NCBI RefSeq assembly: GCF_000003815.2
Contig: NC_049990.1
Span: 17,886,828 to 17,936,909 of the forward strand
DNA from: Branchiostoma floridae
Lineage: Eukaryota; Chordata; Leptocardii; Amphioxiformes; Branchiostomatidae
Direction of reading: 5' to 3'
Length of the DNA: 50,082 bases
Both the position numbers and the translations under genes were made by a program. Numbering within the stretch: the stretch's first letter is position 1; every line of letters begins with the position of its first letter. This document shows, in pieces, positions 1 through 12,973 of the stretch. The notes under the pieces are model-generated. The model saw only the letters and a list, made by a program, of their open reading frames with translations, ran no database searches and was not told the DNA's origin.

Positions 1-2139
1 TGAGAAAAACAGCTTTAGAAATAATTGTCCTAATCAACAATGGGTGATATCTGACAAGGGGAGCCCTACCATCAGTATGAAGAAAAGATGTTACTAATAC
101 CATCCAAAATGTCTTCGGTCACTTAACAAAATGTAGATTTCATAGCATGTATTTTAACATATCTCCTTTATGTCCTTCATTGCTAGCCTTTGTTGAGAAA
201 TGTCTAATTATCTGTTTAACATGTTCAGCTCTACTAGTGTTAGGGGTGGGTACCTACTGGTAAGGAAAATTTAGGTCCAGGTCCAGAGGATCAGATCCAG
301 GTCCAGACCTGAGCCTAGTACTAATATGCTACGTTTGAAAGCAAGGCACAAGTGCATTGCATGTACATTGTACTTTTTAATGTACAAGAAGCATCTATTA
401 GGCCGCACTAATTTAATTGGTTGTTTCTCGGAATCAGCGGCCCTATTTTCCCTAATTTGGAAGAAAAAAAATGGCCACACCTCCCATTCACTAATTCCCA
501 CTTATCCTCCCATCTCCCAAATAAAAGTAAGGGACTAATAATTTTTACCCGGCAACAAGTCAATTTCGTGCGGCCTTATGTAGAAAGAAAACAGAGATGT
601 AACAAAACATACAATATATCTTTTTGGCATAGCTGCTAGCCTGCTAGTATTTCAAGAGCAACCTCAAAATGAAGTTATGCCAAAACACTGATTTGCATTC
701 TAATCAGTCTAAAAATTGGTGCACTGAACTTTTTCCAGTCCAGTTTTTCGGACCAGTCCACCAAAAATATACAAGTTTCATTCCGCCACAGTGGTCGAAA
801 TACTTTTTTTCTGTGTTCTGCAATATTGCAGAAAGTCAAAATTTTGTTCTGCAATTTGGAAATATCTTCTGCAAACACACAGTCAAGCCTCTACACAATC
901 CTCCTCAACCTAATAATGCCTTGCATTTAAATCATATCTAGTTTTGCAATGCATAGCATTACTGTGGTTTTTATTCTCTCACTCTATTTTTAATTTCAGT
1001 CTTAAAAGATTATCCTTCTCTGCAGGGAAGTTAGCATTCCCTGATACCACCATAGGTCTTTCAGGGAATATAGCTCTATCCAAATCGCCAGTACTATAGC
1101 TTGCAGTATACCAATCAATTCATAAATGTACTAGTTATTATCTCACTCACTTCCACACAACATACAATGTGCTAATAAAGGTACACCAAATAAGAAACTG
1201 GATATGATTTTTGGAAACAGATTTTTCAGGCAGCATCCAACTTTTGTCAGTGACACTGAGCAGGTCTATTGAAGAGCAGGTTTCATACCCTAAGTATGAA
1301 TTGATATGCAAAGGAGGTGTAGACAACTTTTAGCCCAATAGGAATCAAAGGTAAGACAAAGTCAAGACAACATACAGAAGCTCATGTTGTCTTGATAGGG
1401 GTGAGAATGCCACTAGTTTGCCAACATATTAGAACCATTGAATCCCAAGCCTGATTTTTTCATTCTGCAAAATTGCAGATTGTTTAATTTTTCTTCTGCA
1501 ATCTTGAAAATCCTTCTGCAAATTGCAGATTGCAGATGGGCATTTCGAACACTGCGCTACCATGTCCCACCCCTATTGACATGCATGTTTTTATTTACGT
1601 AACTACTTTCTCACATTGTCTGGAATAACCTCAGAAAGCAATCAGAAACCCAGACTAGAATTACATTAACCATGTACTAAAATGTCATATTGAATGATTG
1701 AATCACCGTGTGTATATATACATACAACATTAACCATTGATTCACACAAGTGCATCATTAGATAATATACAGATAGGAAGAACATATTAGACATGTATAT
1801 TTGTAATATAATGTCAAGTAACCTATGTGTTTGAACTTCAAAATAGATCATTGGCAATAAACTGTAGAAATAATTTGATAGGCAAATATATCAATAGTCA
1901 TTGACAAGAGAGGTAACCACATGGGATAGCAGACAATGACTTGTGCTGTTAGAAATGTACATGTACATCAATTTATGTTGTTGCACAATCATAAGCATAT
2001 GGGATTTGGCAGATTGCACATTGGAGAATTAGTCAGCTAGTTAGAATTGCAAATAGGGATGCGTCTTGTGATTTTTGATGTGTCAGTTGTAGCCGTTATG
2101 TTCCATGCCTGAAAATTATCTGCTGTGTCAAAAATTTAG
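1..2139. other. Non-coding, repeat-rich; no gene recognised
   Basis: No exon with domain or splice support was found. At 239-330 there is a TAGGGGTGGGTACC terminus with GGTCCAGGTCC repeats. A matching CCCACCCCTA end at about 1566-1575 suggests a degraded hAT-like element. TTCTGCAATATTGCAGAA-type short inverted motifs recur at about 815-880 and 1465-1540. A fragment of the ACTGGATATGATTTTGGAAA dispersed family lies at 1197-1370. Confidence 0.5.
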
Positions 2140-2350
2140 TAGTGCAATGGCCAAGTTGGTAGAGTGTTTCCCTTGTAGTTGGGAGGTCCTGAGTTCGATT
2201 CCTGCCCGACTCATACCAAAGACTTTAAAAAATGGTACTGCTTTCCCTGCTTAGCACTCAGCATTTGGGAAACAGTGTGGTAGTTGAACACACACCGACC
2301 ATTACCTGTAGATTAGCCTCCTGCTGTTGTGATTGCACAGTACTGTGTGG
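2140..2350 (+). mobile_element. tRNA-derived SINE
   Basis: A Pol III type promoter is visible: box A-like TGGCCAAGTTGGTAGAGTG followed by box B-like GAGTTCGATTCC about 40 bp later, at 2149-2205. The body (ACTCATACCAAAGACTTT, AAATGGTACTGC, CTTAGCACTCAGCATT) resembles a SINE core widespread in marine animal genomes. That family match is from memory and not verified. Confidence 0.72.
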
Positions 2351-2880
2351 CCCAGGGCTACAGAAACAGAGATAGGTGCTGCCCGATGCACCAGTTGGTG
2401 CGGAAAGGACTTTCACAAAAATATTCCCTTGTTTGCGAACTCTGTTTCTTATTTCTTCTGTAATTGCTTTGTTAGTATCGTTATTCATGAATGTACATAA
2501 ACATAAAGTGAATTTGCCTGAATCAGTAAACATAATTGTCAGCAACGTGCATGTACATGCACATGTGGGGTAATACAATATTATTACAATGTATTTCTAG
2601 GCCTCTCGAGTCTCAGCCATCAACCCTGTTTTCACACTTGTGGTTCAATTGCAGTTTGAAGCACTGCTCTTTAACATCGCTTGAACAATATCTAGGGTAA
2701 TGGGCAGAAAGCCTCATTCAGCGATAGCGAAGAAAAATCACATGCCGTTATTCGGGCCTCCATTGTGTCGAAGCACGAAGAGATTTCGCGATGTCCTTTC
2801 ATGGGTTTAATTGACAGAGCTGTACAATGAGCAGTGGAATCACTGCATATCTTTTATGTTTCCCATAGGGAAAACATGTT

Positions 2881-2988
2881 GTTTTTGCTAGCCTGGTATC
2901 CAGCTGTAATATAGCTCCCGAGTCTCTTCTCTCATCTTTGAGAGACTCGGGAGCTATATTACGGCTGGATACCAGGCTAGTTTTTGCT
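2881..2988. mobile_element. Tiny foldback element with near-perfect 40-bp arms
   Basis: Arms 2888-2927 and 2941-2980 are reverse complements with one mismatch around a 13-base loop. TTTTTGCT occurs directly on both sides (2882-2889 and 2981-2988), which looks like an 8-bp target duplication. Confidence 0.8.
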
Positions 2989-5042
2989 GGTGTTCTTCTT
3001 CTTTCTTCTTCTTCTATGTGACATCAGTATATAAACGAAATATTGGCCATTGCAGAACATAAACTGGTCTTCTTTTTTTGGCAACGTCTCAGGGCAGAGC
3101 CTAATGGTATATACATGTACATGTAGTATTGTGTGCTTGACAAAAGCCAAATTACTGGGAGGGAAACATCCTGCATTGTCTTGAAAATGCTGCCTTTGTA
3201 AAAGGCTGCATCTAAAAGAACACCTGCTTATAGCTGTACCATGGAGGGAAGGGGAAAATCTGCATTTTCTGGAAAATGTTGCCTAATTTTGTAAAAGGCT
3301 TCATCTTGGAGAACACCTGCTTGTAGGCTCTCTGGCTTTACCATGGATGGATTTAGCGGTAATAATCCTATCAGCAACCCACTTCCTGATTGAAGGCCAG
3401 ATGAAAAGATTATGTTGGAGCTTTGTGCATAAGTACTACAGGCACACATCGTCTTAGCCGTCCGTTGTAAATTGGACAAAAATCAAGCCGCTTTGCTTTT
3501 AGGAGTTTTCCCAAGGGTCCATTAAAAATGCTACCAGTAGTATAGCTTAGAAAATTTTATGTCCTTTTTATGTCCTTTTTATAATTTTCAACAAGGTGCA
3601 GCTAAAACTTGTAAAAGGTCCGGGAAGCACCTTAACATGTAAAATCTGCTGATATAGTTTGTTCATTTTCAGATCGGTCCAAAATCCGGTTACTGATTTT
3701 TTTCAGGTTCGTTTCCTTTTACCAGTCCAACCATAAAAATATCTTGTAAACATTTTTAGCATTTTGACACTTGGCTTTTTTTTAATTTCTTTCCTTTAAC
3801 TTAAGTTTTTTTCCCCTTCAGGAACATCTAGCATTTTTTATCCAAAATGTGGCCTCTCTAGTTTTTTTTTTTAATTTTTTCACGGTGGCTCCACATTTTG
3901 TCTCAGAAAAATCCAAAAACCAACAAATTTAACTTGTGTGTCCAAAATGTATGCAGTAGGGACAATAAATGGCATAACCCTGTACCTGCCTTGATGTTGA
4001 CATAAAGACAAATGTGATGGTTTTTTGTTGACACCTTTAGGCTCTAACACTAACGCTGGTAGTGGGAACGTCAGAAGTGACATTTGGCAAGATTTGTTCG
4101 GGGATTAAAGGAGAGATCCGACGCCTACTCCGTCCTTCAATGGGGATCTTTCTTCTCACGTTCACGAGGCCACACCAATTCTATTTCTTGGTTCTGGAAT
4201 GTTTCAGAATCAGAAAAATATGAAGGGACGGGTAGCCTGACTAAATCGCGCTCCTAGCGGCTGGCCCTACAATTGTAGCCACCCTAGGAGAGGGGGTCAT
4301 TAACCCCCGCCAGCAAGAAATGCTGTAAACACAGGCTAAAGGGACAGGGTGAAAAAACAATTTTTTTTCTTAATTTGCAAAAAGTCTCGGGTAAAGATAA
4401 GGGCTAATTCAAAACATAATGATAAGTTTTCAGCTTAGAAAAGCAAACAAACACAAGTAGCTGCAAAACCTTTTTGTAGAAAATTATCAAAAGAACAATT
4501 TTCCTTCATTAATGAAAAATCTTACCACAATGATAGGTGTACCCACATTGTAAGGAGGTAATATAATGCTACTTTTACGATACCTGAAAATTGTCGAACG
4601 ACTACGTAAATTCATTGAGAAAATTTGCTGAATGGAAGGTGTGTCGATTTTTTTCTTCTTGTTTTCATTTTTGGAAAAATAGGAGTAGGAGATTCTAAAA
4701 ACCATTTCTGGAATTGGTTTGGCCTTTTCTTAAAAGCCGCCTTCTTTGTGTATCATGTATTTTTCAAGGCTTATGTCGTCAAGTTTGTTTTTGCTTCAGG
4801 ACACAGTTGGCCTTTCCTATAATACATGTCCTTACAAGTGGCAGGTGGCAAAAATGTGGTGCAAATCCTGTCACTTGCAATAAACAGGCGGCACTATAAG
4901 TCCTTACTGAAAGTCTTATTCCGTAAAATTTGATTTTTTCGTACTAGGTAGACCAAATGAATTGATGTCTACAGGTATAAAAGGTTATCAATATCCACGT
5001 AAAACTTACATGCAGCTAGATATCTGCAGAGACACCAGCAGT
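2989..5042. other. Non-coding stretch; short tandem duplication at 3183-3352
   Basis: No gene seen. At 3183-3352 an ~80-bp unit (GAAAATG-TGCC ... AACACCTGCTT ... TACCATGGA) occurs twice. A fragment at about 3655-3740 resembles the QGGTCC/CCGGTT-type hAT remnants at 700-780 and 30965-31085. The rest is AT-rich with no recognised structure. Confidence 0.5.
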
Positions 5043-5215
5043 TTTGCAGAATTCTCCAGAATTTGAGAACATCATCCAGAATTCTACAGAATCCTTCAGA
5101 ATTCTGAAAACATCAGCCGGAATTCTGAAGAATTCTCCAGAGTTCTGAGAATGTCAGCCAGAATTCTCAGTGTATCAGCCAGAATGCTGAGAACCTCGGA
5201 CAGAATTTGGACAAA
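5043..5215. repeat. Degenerate CAGAATTCT-rich tandem repeat
   Basis: CAGAATTCT, or one-base variants, recurs about every 17-30 bases together with GAGAACATCA/GAAAACATCA segments. The unit has diverged. Confidence 0.8.
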
Positions 5216-5305
5216 CTTTACATTATACTAGAAAGCTGGGTCATCACACCTTACTCTTTTTGATAAGTGTATTGGGTTCTTGTGCAGAGGTTTGCAGCTC
5301 CCTAA

Positions 5306-5515
5306 TACTGTAAATTCAGAAATGTTTGTGGTGGTTTTATGTTTGCGGTTTTTGCGGTGGCCAATTCACCGCGAACTTAAAACCACAAACATTTACTAGT
5401 ATCCATGGCAGTACTAAGAGACTACAGTGCATGGTGCTACGGCAAACTTAAAACCACTGTGAACAGTCCTTTTTCCCGCTACCGCAGAATTAAATCCCTG
5501 CAAACTTACCACTTG
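5306..5515. mobile_element. MITE of the TACTGTAAAT/CGCGG family, copy 1
   Basis: It starts TACTGTAAATTCAGAAATG and contains alternating GGTTTTATGTTTGCGG and CCGCGAACTTAAAACCAC blocks that fold on themselves. The same arrangement occurs at 19343-19562 and 32375-32560. The right end is not clear. Confidence 0.7.
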
Positions 5516-8500
5516 AAGCATAGGGACATACCATGTCTAAACATATTTACACTAAAAGACAGTGGACATGCTTCATTTATGTACCTGTCTTTTGTTAAAT
5601 GAGAATAAGACACTGACTTAAAACATGCAAATATTCAGCAATGTGATTGACATATTTCATTCATATGCATGTCTTCCGCTGTTAATAAGAGAATAATATA
5701 TTCTATTTATTTTTATTAATAAGTAATAAGTTAATAAGACATGAAAATATATACATGCATTTGCTTCCATTAAACCTGAAGTCTGAACAAATTGAACCTA
5801 TTAAAACACAATTTGTGTTTGTTGTGTATCTAATGAATAAATTAGATATCTGGAGTGATCTAATATTAGTATGTTTTTGTCATCTCCGATTATGAATTGT
5901 AAATTACCATATTCATATTCAATATGTTCTTTCAGCATTTCAGTTTACTTTGTTCAACTGTATTGTAAAATGTCTCACTAGAGTTTGGCCAGCCTAGTAA
6001 AAAAATTACAAGAAAAAAAAGAAGATAATCCCTACCTTACCTACCAACCCAAATTTTTTCAGCACCAGAATACATGTAGGAAACAAAGCATTTTTTTCCT
6101 AGGGCTTAATATGGTTCTAATTCCCTGTAACTTGGTTCAATCCAGGGAAGGGAATCTATAGCTACATGTAGGTTAGGGCTGTACCATTCTTTTTTAAAGG
6201 ACATAGAATGAGAGTCCAGTGTTTGAGACCTACTAGTAGCCTTGAGCATGTTAAAGGGAAAGGACTAGCAGCCTCTCCCTGTGAAAGTGCTTCTGAAACA
6301 GCAAGGAGACTTGTTGCCCCATGTGCCACTAAACACTAACTAACTAATGAATGAACGAACAAACTCTCTTTCAAGATCGAGACTAGTTCACTCTCCGTGA
6401 ACAAGATGTGCTGTAACTTAAGACCTAAAAAATTTGGAGGTATGTAACTTGCCTTTAAAATCCTTCACTGTTGGAAGAAAATTTGTAGAAACTCTAAGCA
6501 GCATTTACGAATTATTCATAATTTTCATTATCATTACGAGTAATTCCCACTTTTCCCTCAGTTATCGGAGCACTCACAATCTGCCCCACATCCAAAACAA
6601 GTTCATTCCAGATATTACGCATCATCATACTTATGCTTAATCATCTTAATCATGATATGTTCAGATGGAGTCAGAAGCCGTACTGTTTTGTCTGCGTCCC
6701 ACTTTTCAGTTCATTTGTTATTCAGGGCAGTCAATCTTGTGCACGCAGTTTCTGCTGGAGTTGGCACTGCGAGGGATGGCAAGGCCTAGCGAAGAAAAAT
6801 ATCGTCTTTCTGGTTACCGTGCTGAAAAAAATAGAATGTGTCGGTATAGGGATTCTCTTGTGTTTTTTTCTTTTTCTATTTTTAGTTTTGCATCAAAATG
6901 ACCAACAAATGCAGCTGACTAAAACTGAAAAACATCAAGTGCTTGAGTTTTAATATCACAATTCATTGTGATAGCCAGCCTAAAATTTTTTCCGTCCCCT
7001 GGATTTTGAACGGAAATCCTATCGAGCGTCAGGAGATTCCACGCGACGGTCCTAGTGAGTCTGGGAAAATTTTGAAATCTAAGACCTTCTGAAAAGCTAT
7101 TTCCTGTACTTTGAGGGGCAAATTTTGCTGGTAGAGTATACTCAGCTCTATGCAAATTTGTGCTAAATCTGTGCTTAGATCTTTGCAAAATTTCTTTCTT
7201 TAATACATGCCGATTTTTGTCCATCACAGAGGATGGAATGGGCAAAATGTCTGATTCAGTTATAACATTTCATATCCCTTGTCAGCAACCAATACAAAAA
7301 GGCTAGCGCTAGAGTTGGCAGCTTTTGCTAGGGTCAGTCAGAAACATATAATTTTTTTCCCAGGCCTAATTGCACCACATGGAACTGTTCAGAGATTAGA
7401 ATAGTCCCCGACTCCCAGCCATTATGGATTGGTTTGAAAAACTATTGACCTGGAAACAGAGGACCTTTATCTTGAGTATTCTTAGCTGCTCAATCTATCT
7501 AAGTCTACATGTATTAGGTACTCGAATTGGGCTTGTAATGTACATGTAAGGAGGTTTTGAAATAGGTTAATTACATTGTGTTTCTAGGGCAAAGTGCTTG
7601 ACACTCTATAAAACATTGTAATATTAATTATGCAGAATATATCAACTGTATCTTCCCTTTGTCCATTTATGTTTCTTGACAGGGAAAACATATTATTTTT
7701 GCTGTCGTATTCTTCTTCTTTCTTCCTCTGTCTCTGTCATGAGAGTTCAATAGAAACAAGCATGCAATATTTATCTATGTTCGTGTACTCATTAATGTGC
7801 ATCAGTTCTTCTAATCGGTCCAGAAACCATTCTGCTGATTTTTTTTCTAGCAGGATATACTGGGTTCGTATCAGTTTCTTGTACTGCTACAAACCCATCC
7901 CTGTGCAAGAGTAATAAGTTGCCCAGTTTGATCATAACAGTCTCTGATATTCTCAATCGAGGTCTGCCTATTGTATTGTTCATTTGCGAAGTTCACAAAC
8001 GTGTCCGACAATTTGTTTTCCCTGCAACGCGAATCCAAAAATAGCGCCGACTGGAAATTACCAACACTTGTTTTGATGGAACGGTTGCTATTCCTGGGGA
8101 TGTGGATGCGAGGGGTGCGTCACGCCCAGATGTCTGCGCGGACGGTACAGGAAATGAAACCTATTTGTGGTAATGGGATCAGGGGGCAGGAGAGACAAAG
8201 CTCCAGAGAGCCACATCTGGCTTTCATGTAGATCAGTACTAACACCTTTGATGTTCTCCTGTATTCCTCTAGTCTCCACACTCATCAGCTCATCAAACTC
8301 AGACACTTGTGTGGGGAGGAAATAAGCTTAAGTCCCTCAACAACTCTTATTCCCCCTTGTGCATGAGTAAGAACTACAGGAGTAGGGGATGGGACAACAG
8401 TACAAGCTGTTGGTGGCAAACATTGCAATTTTAGGAAGCAAACAAAGAGTTGCTTCTAAAAGAAGTGCTGCAGCATATGGAGAATTATCATCAATGGCCA

Positions 8501-9682
8501 TGGCATTTTCAGTCGGTCACCTTTCCAAGAATGTTAATGTTTTCGAGAGGGGGTTTTCTTGTTGGATAGGTAAAAAAAATTAGTAGACCGGATGAACAGG
8601 TTTATATAGTAATGTCATCTGAAAACCTACCCAAATGTACCAAATATCAAGACAACCCATCCAGGCATCAAGATTCAAGGGATTTGTTAGTTGTCTTCTT
8701 CAGAAATACATGTAGCTAATAAAGTATACAGACAGACACATGCACACAAAAAATAACTTTCTTTAGGAAGGTAACAATAGATTTAGAATGAATAACCTAG
8801 GTCAAAAATGCTCTCTTAGACCATCCACGAATTTTTCTAAGTTACCACAAGTCATTTCTCTTTTTCATTATTTATAATTATATCTTCCTTGTCCTTTTTG
8901 TTTTAGCAACGTTCAACATTCAGAGTTTCAGGGAAAGGCTGTTTTTGTGTCATGCATTCTCTTCCAATGTACCCTTTCTGTAAGGTATCCAGAAAATGTC
9001 ATTTACAGGAATAGTCGACCTGACCCAAAAGCAACTCTTTGTGGCCGTGATTTCCCCCGGGTTAGCTAAAAATAGCGGAAAACTAAGTCAGTCGGTTTTC
9101 TCTCGTTCCTAACAGAATGCAATATTAAAGATGCCTACTACAAAGGTTGCTGAACTGTACCGAAACAAAGGCAGAGGAGGAATGTAGCACTGGGATAGAG
9201 GCTTCCCTGAACAGTTTTTTTCCCAGGGCACTGAGCCCTCATTGTTCAGCTCATACACTCTCTTTTATTAGGGAGCGTTCACACGAATACGATCATACAA
9301 TGTACAGCTCCGTATGAGTGGCATATTGTCTTTCTTTTGGATAAGGTAAAATTTGCGACGAAGAAGTTGTATTTTAGATTTAAGGAAGAATGGATCATAC
9401 CAAAAGACTGGAAAACACAAAAGACTACTGCAATTTTATTTTCATTAACTAGATGGTAACAGTCAATACAGCAAGCGATTTTTAAAAAAACCTACAGTTA
9501 CAATATATAAACCAAGTACATGAACTGGTGCAAGTAGCAGAGCTAATTGATATACTAGGTACATTTTTGCTCTTTTGCACACCCAAGCCGTGCACCTAAT
9601 ATGTGATTATGGATGCTCCTAGATATTCATGAAGAGTCATGTACATAATGATATCATAATTGTATTCTAGCACACGTGAGAT
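5516..9682. other. Non-coding; scattered repeat fragments, no gene recognised
   Basis: Fragments of the CCTAGG-CTTAAT family occur near 5995-6112 and at about 6785-7366. A tail fragment of the GATGTCCCTGTAGCTC SINE lies at 6180-6350, and a hAT-like remnant at 7800-7870. Open frames here have no splice or domain support. 8370-9680 shows nothing I can name. Confidence 0.5.
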
Positions 9683-9900
9683 TGTGTGGCGTGGCCCAAC
9701 AGGTCCCTAGTTTGAATCCTGCTGTGCCACTGATCTTGTGCCCTTGGGAAAGGCACTTTACACGACTTTCCTCGCTTGATTCAGGTGAAAATTAGTACCT
9801 TGCTTTGGTCTATGGCAGTGACAGGCCTTAGACATGACGCACCGGCTATACACAAGTCAGGAACCCCTTGCATCCTTTGTCGGAAGTCCTCCTAGGAGAC
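9683..9900 (+). mobile_element. tRNA-derived SINE (CCCTTGGGAAAGGCACTTTA family)
   Basis: A decayed tRNA-like head (GTGTGGCGTGGCCCAACAGG, then TAGTTTGAATCCTG as box B) is followed by the family mark CCCTTGGGAAAGGCACTTTA. The same mark occurs at 16038 (+), near 10040 (-) and 46330 (-). Confidence 0.72.
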
Positions 9901-10025
9901 GAATACTCCAAAAAACAAAGCTGCATCTGCTGGGGCCGTCTTACAAGTGGCAGTTCCTGCACCTGTGAGACTATGAGCGTCAGTAGACAATAAGGTGGAG
10001 AAGGAAGTGCGCACTCCTCCTTCAC

Positions 10026-10127
10026 CTTAAAAAGTGCCTTTCACAAGGGTGCAATGTCGAGGGCTTGGCGAGTATTGAACCCAGGACCTCTTGGTTCCTA
10101 GTGCAATGCTCTAACAGTTATGCCACT
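10026..10127 (-). mobile_element. tRNA-derived SINE head, minus strand
   Basis: On the minus strand it reads GTGGCATAACTGTTAGAGCA (box A-like), then GTCCTGGGTTCAATACTC (box B-like), then a form of the CCCTTGTGAAAGGCAC mark. It is truncated and lies close to the copy at 9683-9900 in opposite orientation. Confidence 0.72.
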
Positions 10128-10505
10128 TCAATGCCAGTGGATCATCAAGAAGACACAAGTACTGTAGAACCTGACAGCTTGGTGGCCTGGATATAGGATA
10201 ATTAGGAGAGAAGTTTTGTTGAGAGTTGAGCGTGGGCAGAAATTGAAGCGACTGGAGTGTACACCCTGCATACACCTCTGCACACGCTTCAGGAAATGAG
10301 ATATCTATTCTTACTACCGGAGATGTGGGCCTAGAATAGATACTAGTCATTAGTACGCTTTCATTGGAAGTCCTCAGAGGGGAAGAGATTTAACTTCTAA
10401 TCCTTTCATTTCAAACTATAGTCCAAGTTAATCCGTCAAGATATATTAGATCTGAACGAGCTTTGTTTTGCATCGATGAAAAAAAAGTCTGGCTTACGGC
10501 TCTAC

Positions 10506-10820
10506 CAGGGTTGGACAAATCGACTAGCCCTATTGTCCAGGGCAAGTGAAAGTGCTGATTGGGCTACCTACTTGTCCAATTGGGCAAATAAGATATTTCC
10601 ATTGAGTGAGATGTTGATACACTTGTCAGTTTATTACAGTCATTACATCAAGCAATGGTCAACATAGAAAAATAGACTCTGAGGCAATAATATGTATTCC
10701 ATTGCTGGAAGTGAAAATGCATATATAGTATACGTAGTGACATTTGAATTTTGGGCAAGTGAAAAGTTTGTATGGGCAAGTAAATCATTTATTCATGAAT
10801 TTTAGAAAACTTCAACCCTG
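10506..10820. mobile_element. Non-autonomous hAT-like element with 5-bp target duplication
   Basis: The ends are CAGGGTTGGACAAATC and TTCAACCCTG (short terminal inverted repeat CAGGGTTG). TCTAC flanks it on both sides (10501-10505 and 10821-10825). GGGCAAGT motifs recur inside near both ends. There is no transposase frame in 315 bp. Related fragments are at about 29780-29880 and 30290-30420. Confidence 0.78.
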
Positions 10821-10970
10821 TCTACTGTCCACAGTAAAAGATACATACAGAAGAGTTGGATAACATCCACAACATCATGCAGTATCCCTTATATCTTTTA
10901 TCTTCTATATATACACTTTTGTGTCCAAGTCATTCATTTTTTGGTTTAATCATTTTGTCTTGTTATGAAA

Positions 10971-11181
10971 TACTGTAATTCACTTTGTCTTCATGGTACC
11001 AAATTTTCACGGTCTGAGAAAATTTAACTTGTTCTCGGAACTAAATGTTCACTATTGCAGCAAGTGCACATACAAAAGGTCTGTGAATTATTTGTTATCA
11101 GCAATGATTAGTTCACGTTACAGTCATCACTGTGAAAACCGTGAACATAACAGTGCATTGAAAAAATCAGGAATTACAGTA
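10971..11181. mobile_element. MITE with TACTGTAATTC terminal inverted repeats
   Basis: TACTGTAATTC at the left and GAATTACAGTA at the right are exact reverse complements. Internal GGTCTGAG / GTTCACGTT / CCGTGAACATAACAG segments form further weak inverted pairs. Confidence 0.75.
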
Positions 11182-12580
11182 CTACAACCATTTTGTAATA
11201 CCTTCTACAGCAACAGGTCTTTATTTTTTACCTGTCCTTAGTACTGAAGTTCAGCTGCTGTTGTGTAAAATTTCAGTTGTTCATGTATCCATTTTATCTG
11301 ATCATTCTGTTGTGTGATGAAAATTTTGTGATACCTTTAAAGGCCCCTTCACACAACAGCAAAAATAAGCCGGAATACCGTCATAATGGAAATTCTTTTC
11401 TACTTCTGTTAATTCGTAATGTATTCTACAAATTCTCCCTGCATTCCAGATTTTTGTGCCCATTCTTTGGCTGGCCCAAAAGTTTTTGACATGCTAAGAA
11501 TATTCAAGGTGCATTTGAATGGCATTCAAAGTGTATTCTAAGCATATTTTTAACTATTCCTGATTCCTGCTAATTCGGTTTCAGTGTGAAGGCCCCATAA
11601 CAGCAGTCTTTGTGAATCCACTGTCCTTGGTATTGAAGTTTTGTTGTGGTTTTACACTTCAGAACTACATTTTTACATTTTGTCTAATCATTTTGTCACA
11701 TTTTGAAAGTTTACAACCATTGAAATACCTTCTACGGCAATTGTTCTTTGCATTTCACCTGTCCTTGGTTCTTACATCTTGTTGTTTTGCACTTCAGAGC
11801 TCATGTTCAACTGTATGAAAAGAATTACAGCCAGGGCTACCGAATGAGCCAGAGGCTATTATTATGGGAAAGCCCTGGTAAACTGCACAAAATACAGCAA
11901 ACAGAATAAACGGTCACGATGTGTTTACCGATACATGGAATTTGTTTTGAATGTTATGTTTTTACGTATTACGTCATAAAAACAAAGCAGGGAATCTCAT
12001 TAGATATGGAGACAATCTGTGTTTACTTACAAGACTAATGAGTGAACTATCTATGATAAAAGTAATGTTGGAAGGCTATCTACACATAGCTTTTCGGAAT
12101 ATGTCATAATATATATATTAAAACAGGTCGTTCAGTACGAAGTGTTTGCAGTCAAGTGTTTATTGAGCGATATCTTGAGTACAGAGTGTTGGTTTCAAGC
12201 ATTAGTCGTATTTGTTATCTCTTCTGTTTTGTCTTTGAATTTTGTCACATCTTGAATGTTGACAACCATTGAAATATGTTCTATAGCAACAGGTTTTGTA
12301 TTTTATCTGTCCTTAGTGCTGAAGCTTTGTTGTTTTGCACTTCAGAACTCATATTCGGCTGTATGAAAAGAAATGTAGCCAGAGCTACCAAACTAGCCAG
12401 AGGCTATTATCAAGGGCTAGCCCTGGTAACTGTACAATATTCAATAAACAATATCAACAGTTACAATGCATTCACCAATAAATGGAGTTTGTTGTATGTA
12501 CTATTTTTACATATTAACCAAAGAAAGGGCCATTATGCTTAATTTTTCAACTAGAATAATGGTATGCTAAAATGCAGCTA
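11182..12580. repeat. Diverged tandem repeat and a ~200-bp local duplication
   Basis: Copies of a unit carrying CAACAGGTCTTT, ACCTGTCCTT(G/A)GT and GTCTAATCATTTTGT occur at 11205-11330, 11610-11820 and 12276-12350. 11760-11985 and 12310-12520 are ~75-80% similar copies (GCCAGAGGCTATTAT, then GCCCTGGTAA). A foldback MITE interrupts the array at 11342-11596. Confidence 0.7.
11342..11596. mobile_element. Small MITE with GGCCCCTTCACAC-type ends
   Basis: The left end is GGCCCCTTCACAC and the right end GTGTGAAGGCCCC, an imperfect inverted pair. It interrupts the tandem repeat. No coding capacity. Confidence 0.65.
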
Positions 12581-12965
12581 CTCAAGCAATTGGATATGAT
12601 TTTGTAAATGGTCAGACATTTCAGACAAACATCCGGTGTCTTTCGTTGTGATATTTTTTGTGAATCTTATTACCTGGATGTCTAACCTTTATCGACATAG
12701 AATAATGTTATTAACTTGTCTAAGAATGTGAAAAAATTGATATGATCCTTTAAACTATCAAAAAATACTATCACTTACATATGGTGTAAGAATTATCATG
12801 CTCCCCATGGGCAAACATTTATCTTAAATTTCCAAAATTTCCTCACAGTAAAAGGGCCAAGACACCCCTCCACAATATCACCGAATTGGATGCATTGCTA
12901 CCTTGCCATTACCATTATTCTAAGATAAAATCCTGGCTAGAACCATAGCAGCCATTTTTTATGGT
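12581..12965. other. Fragment of ACTGGATATGATTTT dispersed family, then unassigned sequence
   Basis: 12573-12690 matches the family at 22040-22400 (CAATTGGATATGATTTT, GGTCAGACATTTCAG, ACCTGGATGTCTAA). The remainder shows nothing recognisable. Confidence 0.5.
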
Positions 12966-12973
12966 TCCTATAG

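Noticed and set aside
2149-2212. Functional tRNA gene
   Set aside because: Box A and B are present but the sequence lacks pairing acceptor and anticodon stems and continues into a SINE body.
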